NCBI GenBank assembly: GCA_903772945.1
Contig: CAICTM010000079.1
Location: forward strand, 62,001-126,000
Reading direction: 5' to 3'
Source: Seminavis robusta
Taxonomy: Eukaryota; Bacillariophyta; Bacillariophyceae; Naviculales; Naviculaceae
DNA length: 64,000 nt
Under the pieces are notes generated by a model. The model saw only the letters and a list, made by a program, of their open reading frames with translations. It searched no databases and was not told the origin of the DNA. Of this stretch, positions 40,801-53,400 are shown in pieces. Positions within the stretch are counted from its first letter, which is position 1; each line of letters opens with the position of its first letter. A program made the translations under genes and the position numbers.

Positions 40801-43800
40801 CAAGTTGCTGTTGAGTTCCCAGGAGTGGCAGATGGCCGAACTCCAACAGGAGTGCAAGAGCCAAATCTTGCAGGAGGTTCGGTCAAGAACCTCATTTCTG
40901 ATGGAGCCAACACAGTGTATCTCGACAGTGGACGTTCAATCCGAACTGTCAAGAACCAGGACATGATTGTTCGCAAGCGGCTATCTCCCAGACCAATCGA
41001 GATGGCACCAATGTTGGAAGCACAAAGCTTACCAAAGAAGGTGACACACCTTAAGGCAATGGTTATTCCAATCCAGGAGGCATCGCCAATCACAACGCTT
41101 TTGTCTCTTTGGTTTGTGGATGACTGCGTCATGGCACAGGATTGATCCTATGTCCTCATGGAATCAAGAGTCGACGACGCCATCTACCACTACCGCCCAA
41201 CTGGGATCCATACCAGGTATGACGGACCGCCAAAGGTCTGTATGGGGTTGATTGAGCAAGACTGCTGGATCACATGGCCCCCACTCAACCAGTTTTCACC
41301 GAGTTCCAGCATTTGGTCCAGACGGTGGAGGGCAACCTCGAGGGCTTTACCAAGAAGCAAGCACAAGGGTGCATTTCTCGCAAGAAATCTGTACCACAAC
41401 CTCCAGCGCCCATCTTTGTGAGGGCATACCGCAACATGATCAGGACTGGTCAAATTCGCGACTGTTCCCGTCAAGCTGGAGGACATCGATCGCGCGAATT
41501 AATTTTTCGGGAGCGACATGGCAGGCCAAGGGCTCTACTACACCCAGACGCCCGCCACCAGTGACGACAGTATTCATACTGTACCGGATGAGCTGGTGGC
41601 ACCACACAGGTTCCTGACCGGATCATGGATGTGTTTTATGTCTGTGAGATTGCCTTTCTAGCATTCACTGACTTGCAAATCCGACACCGCGAATCAGCCC
41701 ACCTGACCAACAGGAAAGGAAAATCATTCTATGCCGCCATTGACAAGAATTTTGATCGGTACGGAAAAATGATTTCAAGATCCAAGAAATACAGTGCGAC
41801 CTGGAGTTCAAGAGCTGATGGATCCTGTCAAGAACGACATGGAGCTCAGCTCAACCATGGAGCGCTCAGACTCACAGTGTCCCGCCGAGCGAATATCCGA
41901 CCTTGAAGGAGCGCATCGCGCAGCCTGGCATTCAACCCCGTTCATGGTGATGCCAAAGGTGATGATTGTGGAATTGGTGTACGATGTTAATTGTAAACTC
42001 AACCTCTTCCCCGCGCTTGATGGAATCTCTAAAGTGTATCCTCCCAGGCAGATCCTGGAGGGTCGGACCACAAGCTACAAAGATATTCAGTACACCTTTG
42101 GGAGCTATTGTCTCGCTTCCAACGAACCAGACAAGCTCAATTCCATGGAGCCCCGGCGATTGGATTGCATCTATCTCCGTCCATTGATGGACAACCACCA
42201 AGGTGGACACAGTGTGATGGACCTCGTCACTTTGAGGTGATCACGCGACAGCATGTCCGCATCCTGCCGATGCCTCGCTCAGTCATTGATCTGTCGAAAA
42301 GAAGGCATACGGTGAGGGTAAGAACCACTAATCTTTCACAACCGTGACTTTGTGGAATTTTTACCTGTAGGTTTGCCTGCAGGAGTGGATGGTGTCAATG
42401 AAATGAGAGCTACCTCCAAGTCTATGGAGACTCTTCGGACAAGATTCAGTGGAATCCCACGGAATCAGATGAAGATTCTGGGATGGGAACGCCCCAGGGC
42501 TAGTACCAAGGGCATCAAACAGTATGCCAAAGACATTGACTCCGATGAAGAAGGAGAAGAGGGATTCCAAGGAATCCCAACAAGCACAGTCCAGACAACC
42601 CTACAGTTGAAGAGACGGCACCAGCAGTGGATACCAATGATGGAAACCTCGCTGGACCAGCCAAGGCTTCCAAGCTTCCTCGAGTTGGAATTCGACGCTC
42701 AGCTCGGATCGCCACAGCTGAAGCAAAGAAAGGAGTCACCTTCATCCAAGATGACGAAGCGAAGAAACCACTACTGTATGAGACAGAGACAAGCAAAACA
42801 TCTAGCTTTGTTCATGGACTCCTGTAATCACAGGAGTGCCACAGCAGAAGTCAAGGATGAGAGCAGCCACGCCCAACAACATCTTCTACCCAAGGGTCTG
42901 AAAGTGTGGGGCAACAAAGCCAGAAAGGCGGCGCTCAAAGAGAATGGACCAGCTACACAGCAGAGTGTGTTTCAGTCCAGTCGACCCAAAACAAATGCAG
43001 TGATTCTGAATTGAAAAAAGCACAAATGGCACTCATGTTTGTGAGTGAGAAAAGGGATGGCACCGTCAAGGCCCGTGCAGTCTACAATGGGAAACCTACA
43101 AGGGTGTACCATCAGAAAGAAGATGCCAGAAGTCCAACAGTCTCACTTGAGGGTTTGATGTTATCCATGTGTGTCGATGCATCTGAAGATAGGGATGTGA
43201 TGTCCCTGGATGTTCCCAATGCGTTCATCCAAACCCCAATGCCAGAAGTCAAACAAGGTGAAGACAGGGTCCTCATGATCATTGAGGGAACCCTTGCAGA
43301 CTTACTTGTTGAAATTGACCCTGACACATATGCTCTTTCCTGACATACAAGAAGGGACGACCAGTCCTCTATGTCTTGTGGAAAGAGCCATCTACGGAAT
43401 TGTTTTGGCAGCATTGCTCTGGTACAAGCTCTTCAGGAGCGACTGGAGGGAATCGGTTCGTATTCAACCAGTATGATCCGTGTGTTGCCAACAGGATGAT
43501 ATGAAGGATATCAGCAGACGATACGCTTCCATGTGGACGACCTTATGTCGAGCCACCGGATGAAACTGTAAACAATCGAACCCTGGAGTGGTTTAATGAC
43601 AAGTACGGTACCTACGGAGCCGTGAAGGCAACCCGTGGTCCCAAGCATGACTACTTGGGATGACAGTGGACTTCTCAGACCCAGGAAAGGTGATCATCGA
43701 TATGATAGATTACGTCAAGAAGATGGTCTCAGAGTTTCCAGTGGACTTTGGGGCATGAGAAAGGTGTCCAGTGCAGCTCCTGCTGACCTATTCAGCTCTT

Positions 43801-44543
43801 GTGATGGCACCATCCTGAATGACAGAACAGGGAAACCTATCATACCTTTGCAGCCAAGCTGTTGTTCCTGTCAAGCGTGCTCGACCAGATTTGCAGACTC
43901 TCACTACTGTGTTATGCACTCGTGTCAGAGCCCAACATCTGATGATTGGGACAAGTTGGTCCAAGGCCTCAAGTTTTTGGATCAGACGGCGCAGGACAAG
44001 CTTATCCTACACATTGATGACATACGCATCATCACTTGGTGGGTGGACGCATCATTTGCAGTCCATCCTGATTACCGTTCCCATACAGAGGAGTCATGTC
44101 CTTTGGAAGAGGAGCGGTGCTTTCTGTATCGCGAAACAGAAGCTCAACTACAAGAAGCAGCACTGAAGCAGATGATTGGTGCAGACGACAGTCATGTCTC
44201 CAATGTATGGGCCAAATTGTTTCTTGAAGAGCAGGGATCGTTTGTCAAGGACAACATCCTCATTCAGGACAACAAAAGCACATCATTCTTGCGAGAATGG
44301 CAAAGGCAGCTCAGGAAAGAACTGGGCTATCAACATTGTTTTTTTTTTCATGACCAGATTGGAAAAGGCAACCTTAGAGTTGTGTAATGCCAACCTTGGA
44401 GAATGCGTGGAGATTTTTCACGAAGCCCTTAGGGCAAGCCCTTCACACGAGCACAGGGCTTTCATCATGGGCATCCACCCTTGTTTGATTGGCTAATTTA
44501 TTTATTCGTTCCACGGTAGCCAATTAGGGCACCGTGCAGGAGT

Positions 44544-44769
44544 TGTTGGAGGAAACATACCTGACACTTTTTACTATGACTCTGTATTATCATCTAGTCC
44601 GGTTCGCATGTAAATTCATCATGCAAGAACCAAGGAGTTTTAGGTCTAAAGTGTTACGGGGTCCTTATATCCAATCAATCACAAGAATTGCTATGCCCAC
44701 CAGAAATCCTCACTTTTGCTTTTCAGCTTAATCTAAAACCAAATTACTCCAATAAGCTGCAGTATTACA
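44544..44769 (+). repeat. 3' LTR of the copia element
   Basis: Begins TGTTGGAGGAAACATACC and ends AGCTGCAGTATTACA. Differences from the 5' copy are mostly small length differences in short runs. Confidence 0.87.
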
Positions 44770-45869
44770 TAGCAACACCTCCAACGGCCAAGCCACGGCA
44801 TCCTTTCTTTGTTTTGAGTCGCTGCTTCGCACAAGCTTGAGCACTGCAGTTGTCCAACAGGAGGATACAATCGGCATTGCCCAACGTTTCACATGGACGA
44901 ATGCACATCTGAATCCACACAATGTCACTTCCTTTGTAAACCAAGTTTCCTTTGGTTGTATAGGCCATGGGGGTTTTTGTTCTCCCGAAGCGAGAAACAC
45001 TTCGGGTTGGCAGCCTTACCAACTATGCTGAGGGGAACTTTCTTTCCATCCGCAGACGTACAAATCATAGTTGACTCTCGTCTTGTCCTTCATCTGCTTT
45101 GCCCCGCAAAGTCTTTAGCTTTGTCTTTTCAACGTAGATACGATTTGGGGAGTTCTGGTAGTACAAACCAGTTCGGTCGGCATTGTAGATGCGACTGGCA
45201 GGACATCGTATTTGTCAATGAGAGGATAGAACTCATTCTCCCTCCACTCCTTCATGATTGCCGCCTTCGCTTCATCATCCATGTCGCCGCCTCTCTGCAG
45301 ATTGATTCCAACTCTACCATTTCGTTGAAGGACTTGCAAATCCATCCATCGGAAGCATTGAACTCCTTTTCTGGTACACCGAGCTGCTTGGCAAATTGAA
45401 GTGCCTTCGTTTTCAGGGTGATCCAAGACAAACCGCATTTGTCGGTCCCAACTTTCTTCGCACGCAGATCCATGTAGGCAACCAGCTTCTTCTCAACCTC
45501 TGGATACTTTGGTGGGGCATAGCGCTTGGATGTGTCGGTTGGGACTAAAGTCTTGTTGTCGTATTGCTTCAGGTACTGACTGAAGCTCTGCCGTTCCGAC
45601 TGTGTCCCAGAGAACTTCGGCCCAGAAGCGGACGATTGCAGGAAGGCTTTGGCTTGCATGTTCTTGAACTGTGTACGGAAGGAGTGGCATGCCTGAGCCC
45701 AGTCGCCTCTGTTCTTTTTCCCAGTAGCATTCGTTGAACCTGCTTTTGGTCCCCTCTTTCCGCCTTTCTTCGTTCCTTTCTTCGTTACGGTTGAATCGGC
45801 GCCGTTCATGTTGGTTGAATCGGCGCCGTTGGTTGAATCAGCGCCGTTGGTTGAATCGGCGCCGTTCAT
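44770..45869 (-). pseudogene. N-terminal and catalytic part of pogo/Tigger transposase
   Basis: Reads on the minus strand from an ATG at 45869. The start has NGADST repeats and a basic linker, then a CENP-B/Tc5-type helix-turn-helix region (KKLVAYMDLRAKK, TLKTKALQFAKQLGV, DGWICKSF). The catalytic region follows in other frames: LIDKYDVLPVA, a NADRTGLYYQ block (first Asp, from YNADxTGL) and LLLDNCSAQA (second Asp, from LLxDNCSAH). At least three frame changes break it. It stops at the right LTR of the inserted retroelement, and the remainder of the gene lies at 36848-37576. Confidence 0.78.
45776..45868. repeat. NGADST-coding short tandem repeats
   Basis: GGTTGAATCGGCGCCGTT units repeat about four times, two of them extended by CATGTT. 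They encode the NGADST repeats at the N-terminus of the transposase. Confidence 0.8.
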
Positions 45870-46242
45870 GTTGGTCTATGTCAGATTGGAGGGTTTGGTA
45901 TGGTTTGGGTGAAATTGTTTGGCAGCTCAGGAGAATTGTTTTTGTCTCCTCGAAACCATCCTTCGAAAACTGCACGTAAACAACCAGCGCTTGGGCTGGC
46001 CCAGACAAGACAGCCACGGGACAGCCACGGGCAGAGGTGCGAGGAATCCCACCTCCATTGGATCGATATTGGCATTTTACATGCTGTCTCGGTCAAATTG
46101 AAACGGTTGGAATGGATTGCACGACGTTGTCGGGCTGCTCGAAAGATTTGTTGCTGCTCCAAAGATTCATTCACGGATACCCGGGACTGAGGGGGGGACC
46201 TCGAGATTTAATAAATATTACAGCGAGGATAAATATAATATT

Positions 46243-46266
46243 ATAAATATTAGAGCGAGCAGACTG
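46243..46266. repeat. Right terminal inverted repeat of the pogo/Tigger element
   Basis: Read on the minus strand it begins CAGTCTGCTCGCTCTAATAT and is followed outside by TA (46267-46268). Pairs with 36770-36793. Confidence 0.88.
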
Positions 46267-46268
46267 TA

Positions 46269-46780
46269 CTACCTACAGTAGCTAGTATGTGTTTCCTCCA
46301 TGGCTTCGAAACTTCGAAAGATTCGATTCAATCATTCGATTCGATTCGCTCGACGTGCCGTGTCGCCAAAGATTCCTACCGGCCAAGACTTGACTCGACT
46401 CGACTCCGTCAGATGGAAGGAAAGCAACCACAGCTTGAGCTTGCGTTCTGCGGGTGATGATTGGTTAACTCGCCACCGGTTCTGGCAGGGACGGGATGGG
46501 TGGTACAGTAACACAGGATTCCGAAACGGAGTCTGAGCGTCTGAGCTCTTGGTCGGAACTTTACACCGACAGTAGCTCGTAGTCGTTGCCATGCCTACAA
46601 CACAAGCTAGCGCACATCTACCTGCTTTGTTGGTTTAGCTCTATATTTTATTGTTCTAGTTTATTCTTTTTGGTTTGGTTATGATACTCGTCTTGTTTCT
46701 TTTGTTGCGTTGCCTTGCGACGAGTCTAGTAGTTGGCAGAACTGTATTGTATTGTTCTGGCTGGTGGTTGTATTTTTGCT
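46269..46780. other. Intergenic region
   Basis: No gene seen. Includes repeated ATTCGATTCAATC/TCGATTCG words near 46318-46350, similar to those in other intergenic parts of this window. Confidence 0.4.
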
Positions 46781-48441
46781 TCATTGTTCTAGGGCCTTGT
46801 AGTCGGCCATGGAGAAGAGAGGACTCTTGGTGGTGGTGACGACAGAGTACTTGCTTGTCAAAATCTGAGGAGGCAATGGTGTGGGTGCCAGTGTATTGTC
46901 AGCGGCATCATCAATCCAGGATGTAGCTTCGACATGGTACGCCGAATCCCGAGCTTGATCTTCGACCATGTCTTGGTCGTCGTCGTCCAAGTTTCCCATG
47001 ACATCTTCTCGAATGGCGTCGCAGAGAATGGAGAGACGTAGTGATCCCTGGAAAGGATCTTCAATGCTGTACCCAATCTGGTAAATGCCACTGTAGACAA
47101 AATAGAACAAAGAAGCTTGAGTGAGTATACTGAAAGATGGAAACACAGTTACAGTGTGACGATGCAATTCATACTTACAACATGAGCCAGGCAATCACCG
47201 CAGCGGCAGGTCCCGTCATGAATCCCAAGTCCTTGACCATGGTAAATGGCAGTGTCAATAGCCACAGCGTCAAACTGCGCAGACTGTGTCGGGCATAGTT
47301 AAGAGGCACGGCCGTCTGATGAATGCGTTCGCATTTGCCAATGGCATCGGTCAACTTTTCGACCTGAGACAAAAAGTGTTGTCGTTCGCGATTGGTAAAG
47401 TTGGGTCCATAGGGAATGTCGCAAATCTCCCGGCCGAGTCGGTCACAGATCCAAAGCGGACGATTGCGCGCTTTGGCGACCTTTTCCAAGGCACCGGGCG
47501 CAATGAGTGACCAGGGCAAGTTGCGACGGTCGACCCAACATTCCTTCGGTGGCAACATGTGATCGGCGGGGTTGGTCGAGCCACCGCATCGCTTGTCTCC
47601 TTCGTGTCGCGTCTCGACCATTTGCTGGGCGGGTTCTTCCAACAAGAGACGGTATCGTTCGTCAATGGAGCCTTGTTCGCAGAGACAACCACTACGAATG
47701 TGGTGTCGCAGCAGATACGGGAAAGCAGCAATCAAGTTTCGAATGCGATGACGACGACTGGGTCCAATCTCGCGGCCGTAGAGACAAGACAACCGTGACA
47801 GGTTGCGTGAGACGGAAAGGATCTGTTCCCAAATCTTGCGGCCCTCCTGTGGATACAAACACAAAGGTAGAGTACGTAAAGTCAGTGAGATGGTCCGATT
47901 CATTGGGAGTCTTCTATTTGGTGCAGTACAGTATACTTACATTGAACCTCTGATAAGCCGAATTGGTTCGAAAGACCAACAAGAGTCCCAGCGACGACAC
48001 GAGGAAACTGTGTGCCGCCGACGAGACACAGAGTCGACTGGCCATGACTTGCAATGCCGATCGGCCACTCGACGCTAAAAGATGGTGGAGCACGGACACA
48101 GCCGTCGACCATCCAAAGACGGCCAATACCGGATTGCCAATCTCTCTCAGAATGGTCGAGCTAGGCAACGTCCGAATGTTGTACCAGTAATCATTGGCCG
48201 AGTGTCGATTGTTCACCTTGTCGTCCAATCCTTCGTTCAATGGCTGGAATTGGGCACTATACAGAAACGCCGAAGTAGTAGTAGGGAGTTGTCGCTTCCT
48301 CCGAGAGACAGACGACCGTTGAGATGATTGTTGTTGTGTTCTACTGGCGAATCCACTGCCGCTGCGAGTCCTAGTCGCTGTAAAGGATTCCGTGTCAGCT
48401 GCCAGTAGCAGTGCGAGAGCGATACAAGCTTGCAGTCTCAT
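46781..48441 (-). CDS. Bestrophin-like anion channel, probable plastid protein
   Basis: Three exons on the minus strand: 48441-47941, 47846-47179 and 47090-46781. The introns are GT-AG (94 and 88 bp) with frame kept, giving 492 residues. Bestrophins pass chloride or bicarbonate. Family marks cross the exon borders: FRTNSAYQRFN|EGRKIWEQ, then PLNYARHSLRSLTLWLLTLP, and FGIYQIGYSIEDPFQGSL, where IEDPFG is the bestrophin hallmark (here IEDPFQG). Several membrane segments occur near VSSLGLLLVF, LTLWLLTLPFTMV and GPAAAVIAWLMF. The N-terminus is a signal peptide (MRLQACIALALLLAADTESF) followed by a Ser/Thr/Arg-rich stretch, fitting bipartite plastid targeting with Phe at the junction. Algal plastid bestrophins have been linked to thylakoid anion or bicarbonate flow; that role is inferred here. 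Confidence 0.9.
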
Positions 48442-50484
48442 GGTGATGTGCTGTACTCGTTGATGTCTTGTTCTATAATATGTTGGTTTGTTTGTTGTGG
48501 GAAAAGTTGTGGGCACTCTGTGCGAGTCTTTCCCAGTCAAGTCAGATTGGATTCGTCTTCTAATATGATGATCTAAAGCGTTTGCACAGCAGCATCAACG
48601 ATTTGCTTTTTATTAATCCGTTCCGATACGATGCAAGAGTTTGATTGTCGTCGGAGAATCTACAATGCACGGTCGAAAGATTCATGGGCCAAACAAGAAT
48701 ATGAATCTGTCTATCTGGAGCAATCTGCTGTGCTCACATGCAGCTGAGGTTGATGTGATGTCGGCGGCACTCTTGCCAGCTGTGCAATTTGTGAGACGGA
48801 GAGGGCCAACCAAACCTGTAAACACCACCGAGTTGTTATAACAGGGAATGTTCAATAAAAAGCTTCCGCATCATCTCCAAGTGCACGTTATAACACACAC
48901 TTTAGAGTTTTGGGCCTCAACGAATCTTCGAATCTTCCGGGGCGAATCTTCAAAAGCAGCTGAGAGCTCCGCGGTTATGTATACTCCGAATCTTCCTCGC
49001 TGGCTAAACGACTGCCTCCACGCACGAATCGAATCGCTCACTGCATCGCTTCTCTTTGTCCTGTAATTATGACCATAGTCACAGTTTACTAAATCCGAGG
49101 GTGTCTACAGTCATATTTATGACCCATCATTCAAAGGGAAGACTTCCTATCACGCCTACCAGTCAAAAAGGAGAACTGTCATTGTTTGGAAATTCGAGAA
49201 CGGACGGGACCACAAAACAGCAGCTCTTAACATCTTGTGATCAAGATGGCCGTCGACAACACCACACACTCTAGCTAAATAGTGGCGACTCCAATTTTGT
49301 TTGCATTCATCATTCAATGATTCGATTCGATAGGTACATTCAAACAGCAAGCTGCTCCTCACATCCGTTCGGACGGGAAGCCTGACGTCTACAAGCAAGC
49401 TGACAAGACCGTCTTGCGGCTGCTGATTCAATGGGCAACTAAATAACTGCCCGCTGATGCTACATGTATATGGACACTTGAAACATTGAAATGGGTGGTG
49501 GACCATGGCTGCAGGATTAGTCTTGCTGGTGGATTGGTTGCACAGGAAATGGGCACTTGCAGACGTACAGTTGGTGAGCACAAGGAAAGACTGTCAATCA
49601 TCCATCGATCAATACTTCATTATGCAGTGGTGCATGGATCATGTTTGAAGTGGGCTAGAGAAAAAGATTGTCCATAGGAACACACTTGTGAGGCTGCAGC
49701 TTCAGGGGGCATATTGATCCTCTGAAATGGGCTAGAGAAAAGATTGTCCATAAGATGTTGCAAGGCTGCACAATTGGAGGAATGCCTCAGGGATGGTGAG
49801 GTAACAATCAGCCAAATGGGCTCAGAGGAGATGGCTTGAAGCAATCCTCATGTAAGTAAGTAAGTGGGCAAGTAAAAATGGTCGCCAAGAGCCCTGAGAG
49901 TGTCAAATTCTTGTGCAAAGACAAGACTCTTTCCTTCGTGCTACGCACCTCAAAGCACTGCCAGTGAGCCACATTTTGGTTGGGGTTGTGAAACTTGTCA
50001 CAGCTTCATTGTCATTCGGATTGATTCTGGTATTGGACGAAAGAACCAAGAAGTCACATTACATAGTCTGCGGTGTTTTCTTTGTTTTTTGCGTGCAGAC
50101 TAGCAACTGTTGTAGAAACTAGCTAGACTTTCTAGCTAGTGTCAATCAGATTGCATGAATGCACGATACTAGTACTTCCGCCTGCTTCAGTACTGGTAGC
50201 TAGTACAGTACATTTCACAAAACAGCACCACCACGGGAAAAGGTGTTCTAACCATAACTTTAATGGCAGTCTTGCACTTTTAACAAATCTGCTTTCAAGA
50301 AAAAGGAAAAAGAAAAAATGAGGTGGCCATGGATGCACGCCATGGTCGCCACAGATCTTTTGTTGCTGCTGCCAGTGCAAATCCAAAGCTTTTGGCTGCT
50401 CGAGCTTTTGGCCAAGATCTGTTGCTCATTCTGTCATTAGCTACAAGCTAGCTACTATTATAGATCTTGAGAAGTGTAGAAGAT
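48442..50484. other. Gene-poor region, about 2 kb
   Basis: No intact gene. Contains a decayed ankyrin-repeat fragment (49440-49860), a short AAGT repeat at 49853-49865, and paired TCTAGCTAG words at 50118-50140. The last part should hold the promoter of the tricorn-like gene. Confidence 0.5.
49440..49860 (+). pseudogene. Decayed ankyrin-repeat gene fragment
   Basis: Frames on the plus strand show pieces of ankyrin-like repeats in the style common in diatom genomes: LKWVVDHGCR, then LKWAREKDCP, then TCEAAASGGH followed in another frame by IDPLKWAREK. The repeated word GGGCTAGAGAAAA-GATTGTCCATA occurs at about 49650-49675 and 49730-49754. At least three frame changes occur in 400 bp, and no start or promoter is evident, so this is a relic. 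Confidence 0.6.
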
Positions 50485-53400
50485 ATGCCGACATTGACTG
50501 AACGAAAGAAAAAGCCGCCTCCGACGGCCGCGTCGTCGTCTCCTGGGGACATTGAACTCTCTCAAAGAAAGTCAGATGCAAGCAATAATAATGAAGAAGA
50601 GACTCGGGAATCTGATCCATTGGTTGGCAATAATAATGACAACAGTAGTGCGAATGGTTCCAGGAGGAAAACATCACGACGAGTCTCCTTTGACGACCAC
50701 TACCGAGACACTAATGCAACGAGTGTGATTGGTAGCTGGATCGGACTCTTCGTCATTATGGGGTTACTGGTCATGGCCATGTTTGCCTATTGGAAACAGA
50801 GCACCCACCAGCATCATATTGAAAATGCAGAGAGCAGTATCAGTGGGATTAGAACACCCAGTCGCACCCGTGCACCCAGGGCCAAGAATAATGACAATGA
50901 TGACAATGATGACGATAATGACAAGGACGACAAAGATGATGCAGAAAGAGGGACTTTTTATTTTGACCCTTTTGCAGCCGTGCAAACTTCGAACCCATTG
51001 GAAATGACCGATGAAGCAATACCCGAGTATTATGCCCAAACTCTGGTTCCTCCCGTTTGGGATGCATTGCAGGATCCAGCCACAAAAGCAACCGATGACA
51101 ACCGATTGGGCTACATGATGCAACCAGACACTGTGAACGGCACTGTCGTCTTTGTCTCGGAAGGAGATGTTTATCTGGCGAGATGGAACACGGAAACTCC
51201 GGATTGGGATGCTTCCATTCCTGCCATGAAACTTACAACAACCGTGGGAAACGTCCGAAATCCCAAAATCAATCCAGTCTACCCCTATTTCATTGCCTAC
51301 ACGGCAACCTATACAGGTCGTCGAGATATCTATCTCTTGGACCTCCGACGAAGAACGCATGGAAGTCAACCAGCCATGAGGTTGACTTACTGGCCTACTT
51401 CCTTTGGCGTGCGAGCGCTCGTGGGATGGAAAGATGATGGCAAAACACTCGTCTTCCAGGCAAAGTCCAATGAAGTGAGTCTCCCGGACTATCGAATGTA
51501 CGAACTGACATTGTCATTGTTTGACAAGGATGACGATGCCGTCGTCAACAATAATAATGCCACCAATCAGATCCAACATCCACAAGTACTGCAAGTCAAC
51601 CCAGTACCACTCTCACAAGCCCTGGAAGGGGCTTACCATGGGCACGAGGATTGCTGGTACTTTACTCGGTTCCAGCAATCGTCGCAAACTGCCCGATACC
51701 AAGGAGGAACGGCAGAATCAATCTGGTCTTGGTGTGACACTCATTCATTGGCCGTTTCACTCACAAGACATGGATTCAATGGCACTAGCAAAACACCATC
51801 CATCTACGGAATGCACGTTAACAATATACGGACCCAAAAGGAAGAAAAGCATCACTATCTATTGTTTCTCAGCGACAGAGGTCCCAATGACGATGACAGT
51901 GACGCCAACGAGTGGAAACCAACCACCATGAATCTGTGGGCTGTCCCGTTGCCCGAGAAGGATGTGTTGGATGGTGTGGCAAATGGAAACTTCAATGCTA
52001 CGGTTATTCCCTCCTACAATCCTTCCCAGTTTGTTCAGTTGACTCAAGTATCCTGCGACTTTGGAGGCATTGCACTACGGGAATACAGCTTGGATCCAGT
52101 TACCAAAAACATTGTCTTGCGCATCGGAGCTGACTTGCATTGGATGTCAGAGGACACCATCAAACAGAAACTAATTGCAGCTTTGCCTGCCAATCGTCGT
52201 CGGGAGCGCTCGTTAGAAGGTGAAAACAACGCGACACCAGCACCAGCACAACCCTCGTCCAACGACAAGAAGAAGCAGTCAATCCGAAGATTGCCAATCC
52301 TCGTATACTCGGATTTCCATGAACATCAGGAACGATTGATCAGTCTCGACTTCCCCGGCGACCTCGACTCTGGGGACGTGTACGAGACTGCCTTTGGAAC
52401 CGTGGCGTTCTTAATGGCGGCACGAGGCCAACTGTGGGTAGCTCCTGTGCCATCCGCCGACACTGAAACCTACAATGGCGCTGGTAGGAACATGCCACCC
52501 CGCAGGTACCGTGTCGTACCAGGGTCCAAAATGGGCGGGGCAATCCGTGTACTGAAGAGTCGCCACGTACCTGTCGTCCTGGAGGACGATAAATTCTCCC
52601 GGCGTCTGGCGCTCATTCTGGCAACGGATCCCCGGAGTCCCACAGCCGAGCATGCCTTCTATCTTATCGAAACACAGTCAAGTGCGAAACCAACGTTCCT
52701 AAGTTTCGATGCATTACCCGAGCCTTTTGTTGGTGGACATGGCGGAGGTGGGAGCATAAGAGATGGCGGTTTGGGATCCGTCGCAGCGGACTCTGTCACT
52801 GTGAGTCCTTGTGGAAGACGTCTTGCGTGGGCGGACACCGATGGTCGCATCTGTGTCATGACATTGCCTCCGTACAAGGAGACAAAATCGGAATACGGGA
52901 ACTATACGGTCCTGCCGAAGGAAAATGAGTTGGGCGCGCCGATGATCGGGACAGATGCAACGTTCAAATGGAGTCCAGGTGGCCGATACTTGGCGGTGGA
53001 ACACACCGCCCGCAATCAATTTACAGTTATTAGTGTGGTGGATTGTGGCGATCCACTGAAGGTAGGAACGGAAAGTTCCGGTGAAGACTTGGACCCGAAA
53101 GCTGCTGGTATCAAGGTTGGAAGAATTGTGCAAGTCACCTCCGATCGATTCAATTCTAACGCTTGCTATTGGGGTAAAAGCAGCTATGACAAGAACTACT
53201 ACGGCACATCTGCTACGATTGCACAAGCTTACAACGACGAACCAGAACCAGATGTTTCTACAACCACTCTTTACTTCCTAACGGATCGTGACATTGTGAA
53301 CAAGCAAAGAAGTCCATGGGGAAACAGGGCTCCGAATCCTTACTTTGAGAAAACCAAAATCGTTTACGCACTGCCGCTGCTACCTCAGGAGCACCTTCAC

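Larger units (their letters stand above)
37577..44769 (+). mobile_element. Copia-type LTR retrotransposon, fossil
   Basis: A 7.2 kb element bounded by direct repeats of about 230 bp that start TGTTGG and end near TATTAC. Internal parts in order are a leader of about 1 kb, gag (about 38.8-40.3 kb) with a CCHC zinc knuckle, protease (about 40.9 kb), integrase (about 41.6-42.3 kb), reverse transcriptase (about 43.0-43.8 kb) and RNase H (about 44.0-44.4 kb). Integrase before reverse transcriptase assigns it to Ty1/copia; the features fit the diatom copia lineages. It is broken, with roughly ten interruptions across its coding part. The LTRs remain clearly alike, so the insertion is not ancient. 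It lies inside the transposase gene of the surrounding DNA transposon. I could not find a clear target-site duplication. Confidence 0.9.
36770..46266 (-). mobile_element. Pogo/Tigger-like DNA transposon, interrupted by an LTR element
   Basis: The left end begins CAGTCTACTCGCTCTATTAT and the right end, read on the other strand, begins CAGTCTGCTCGCTCTAATAT. The two match in all but two or three of about 24 positions and lie immediately inside TA dinucleotides (36768-36769 and 46267-46268). CAGT termini with TA target duplication are typical of the Tc1/mariner/pogo superfamily. The minus strand encodes a pogo/Tigger-type transposase in two pieces on either side of an inserted copia element (37577-44769). 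Without the insertion the element would be about 2.3 kb, normal for the family. It is now non-functional. Confidence 0.88.
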
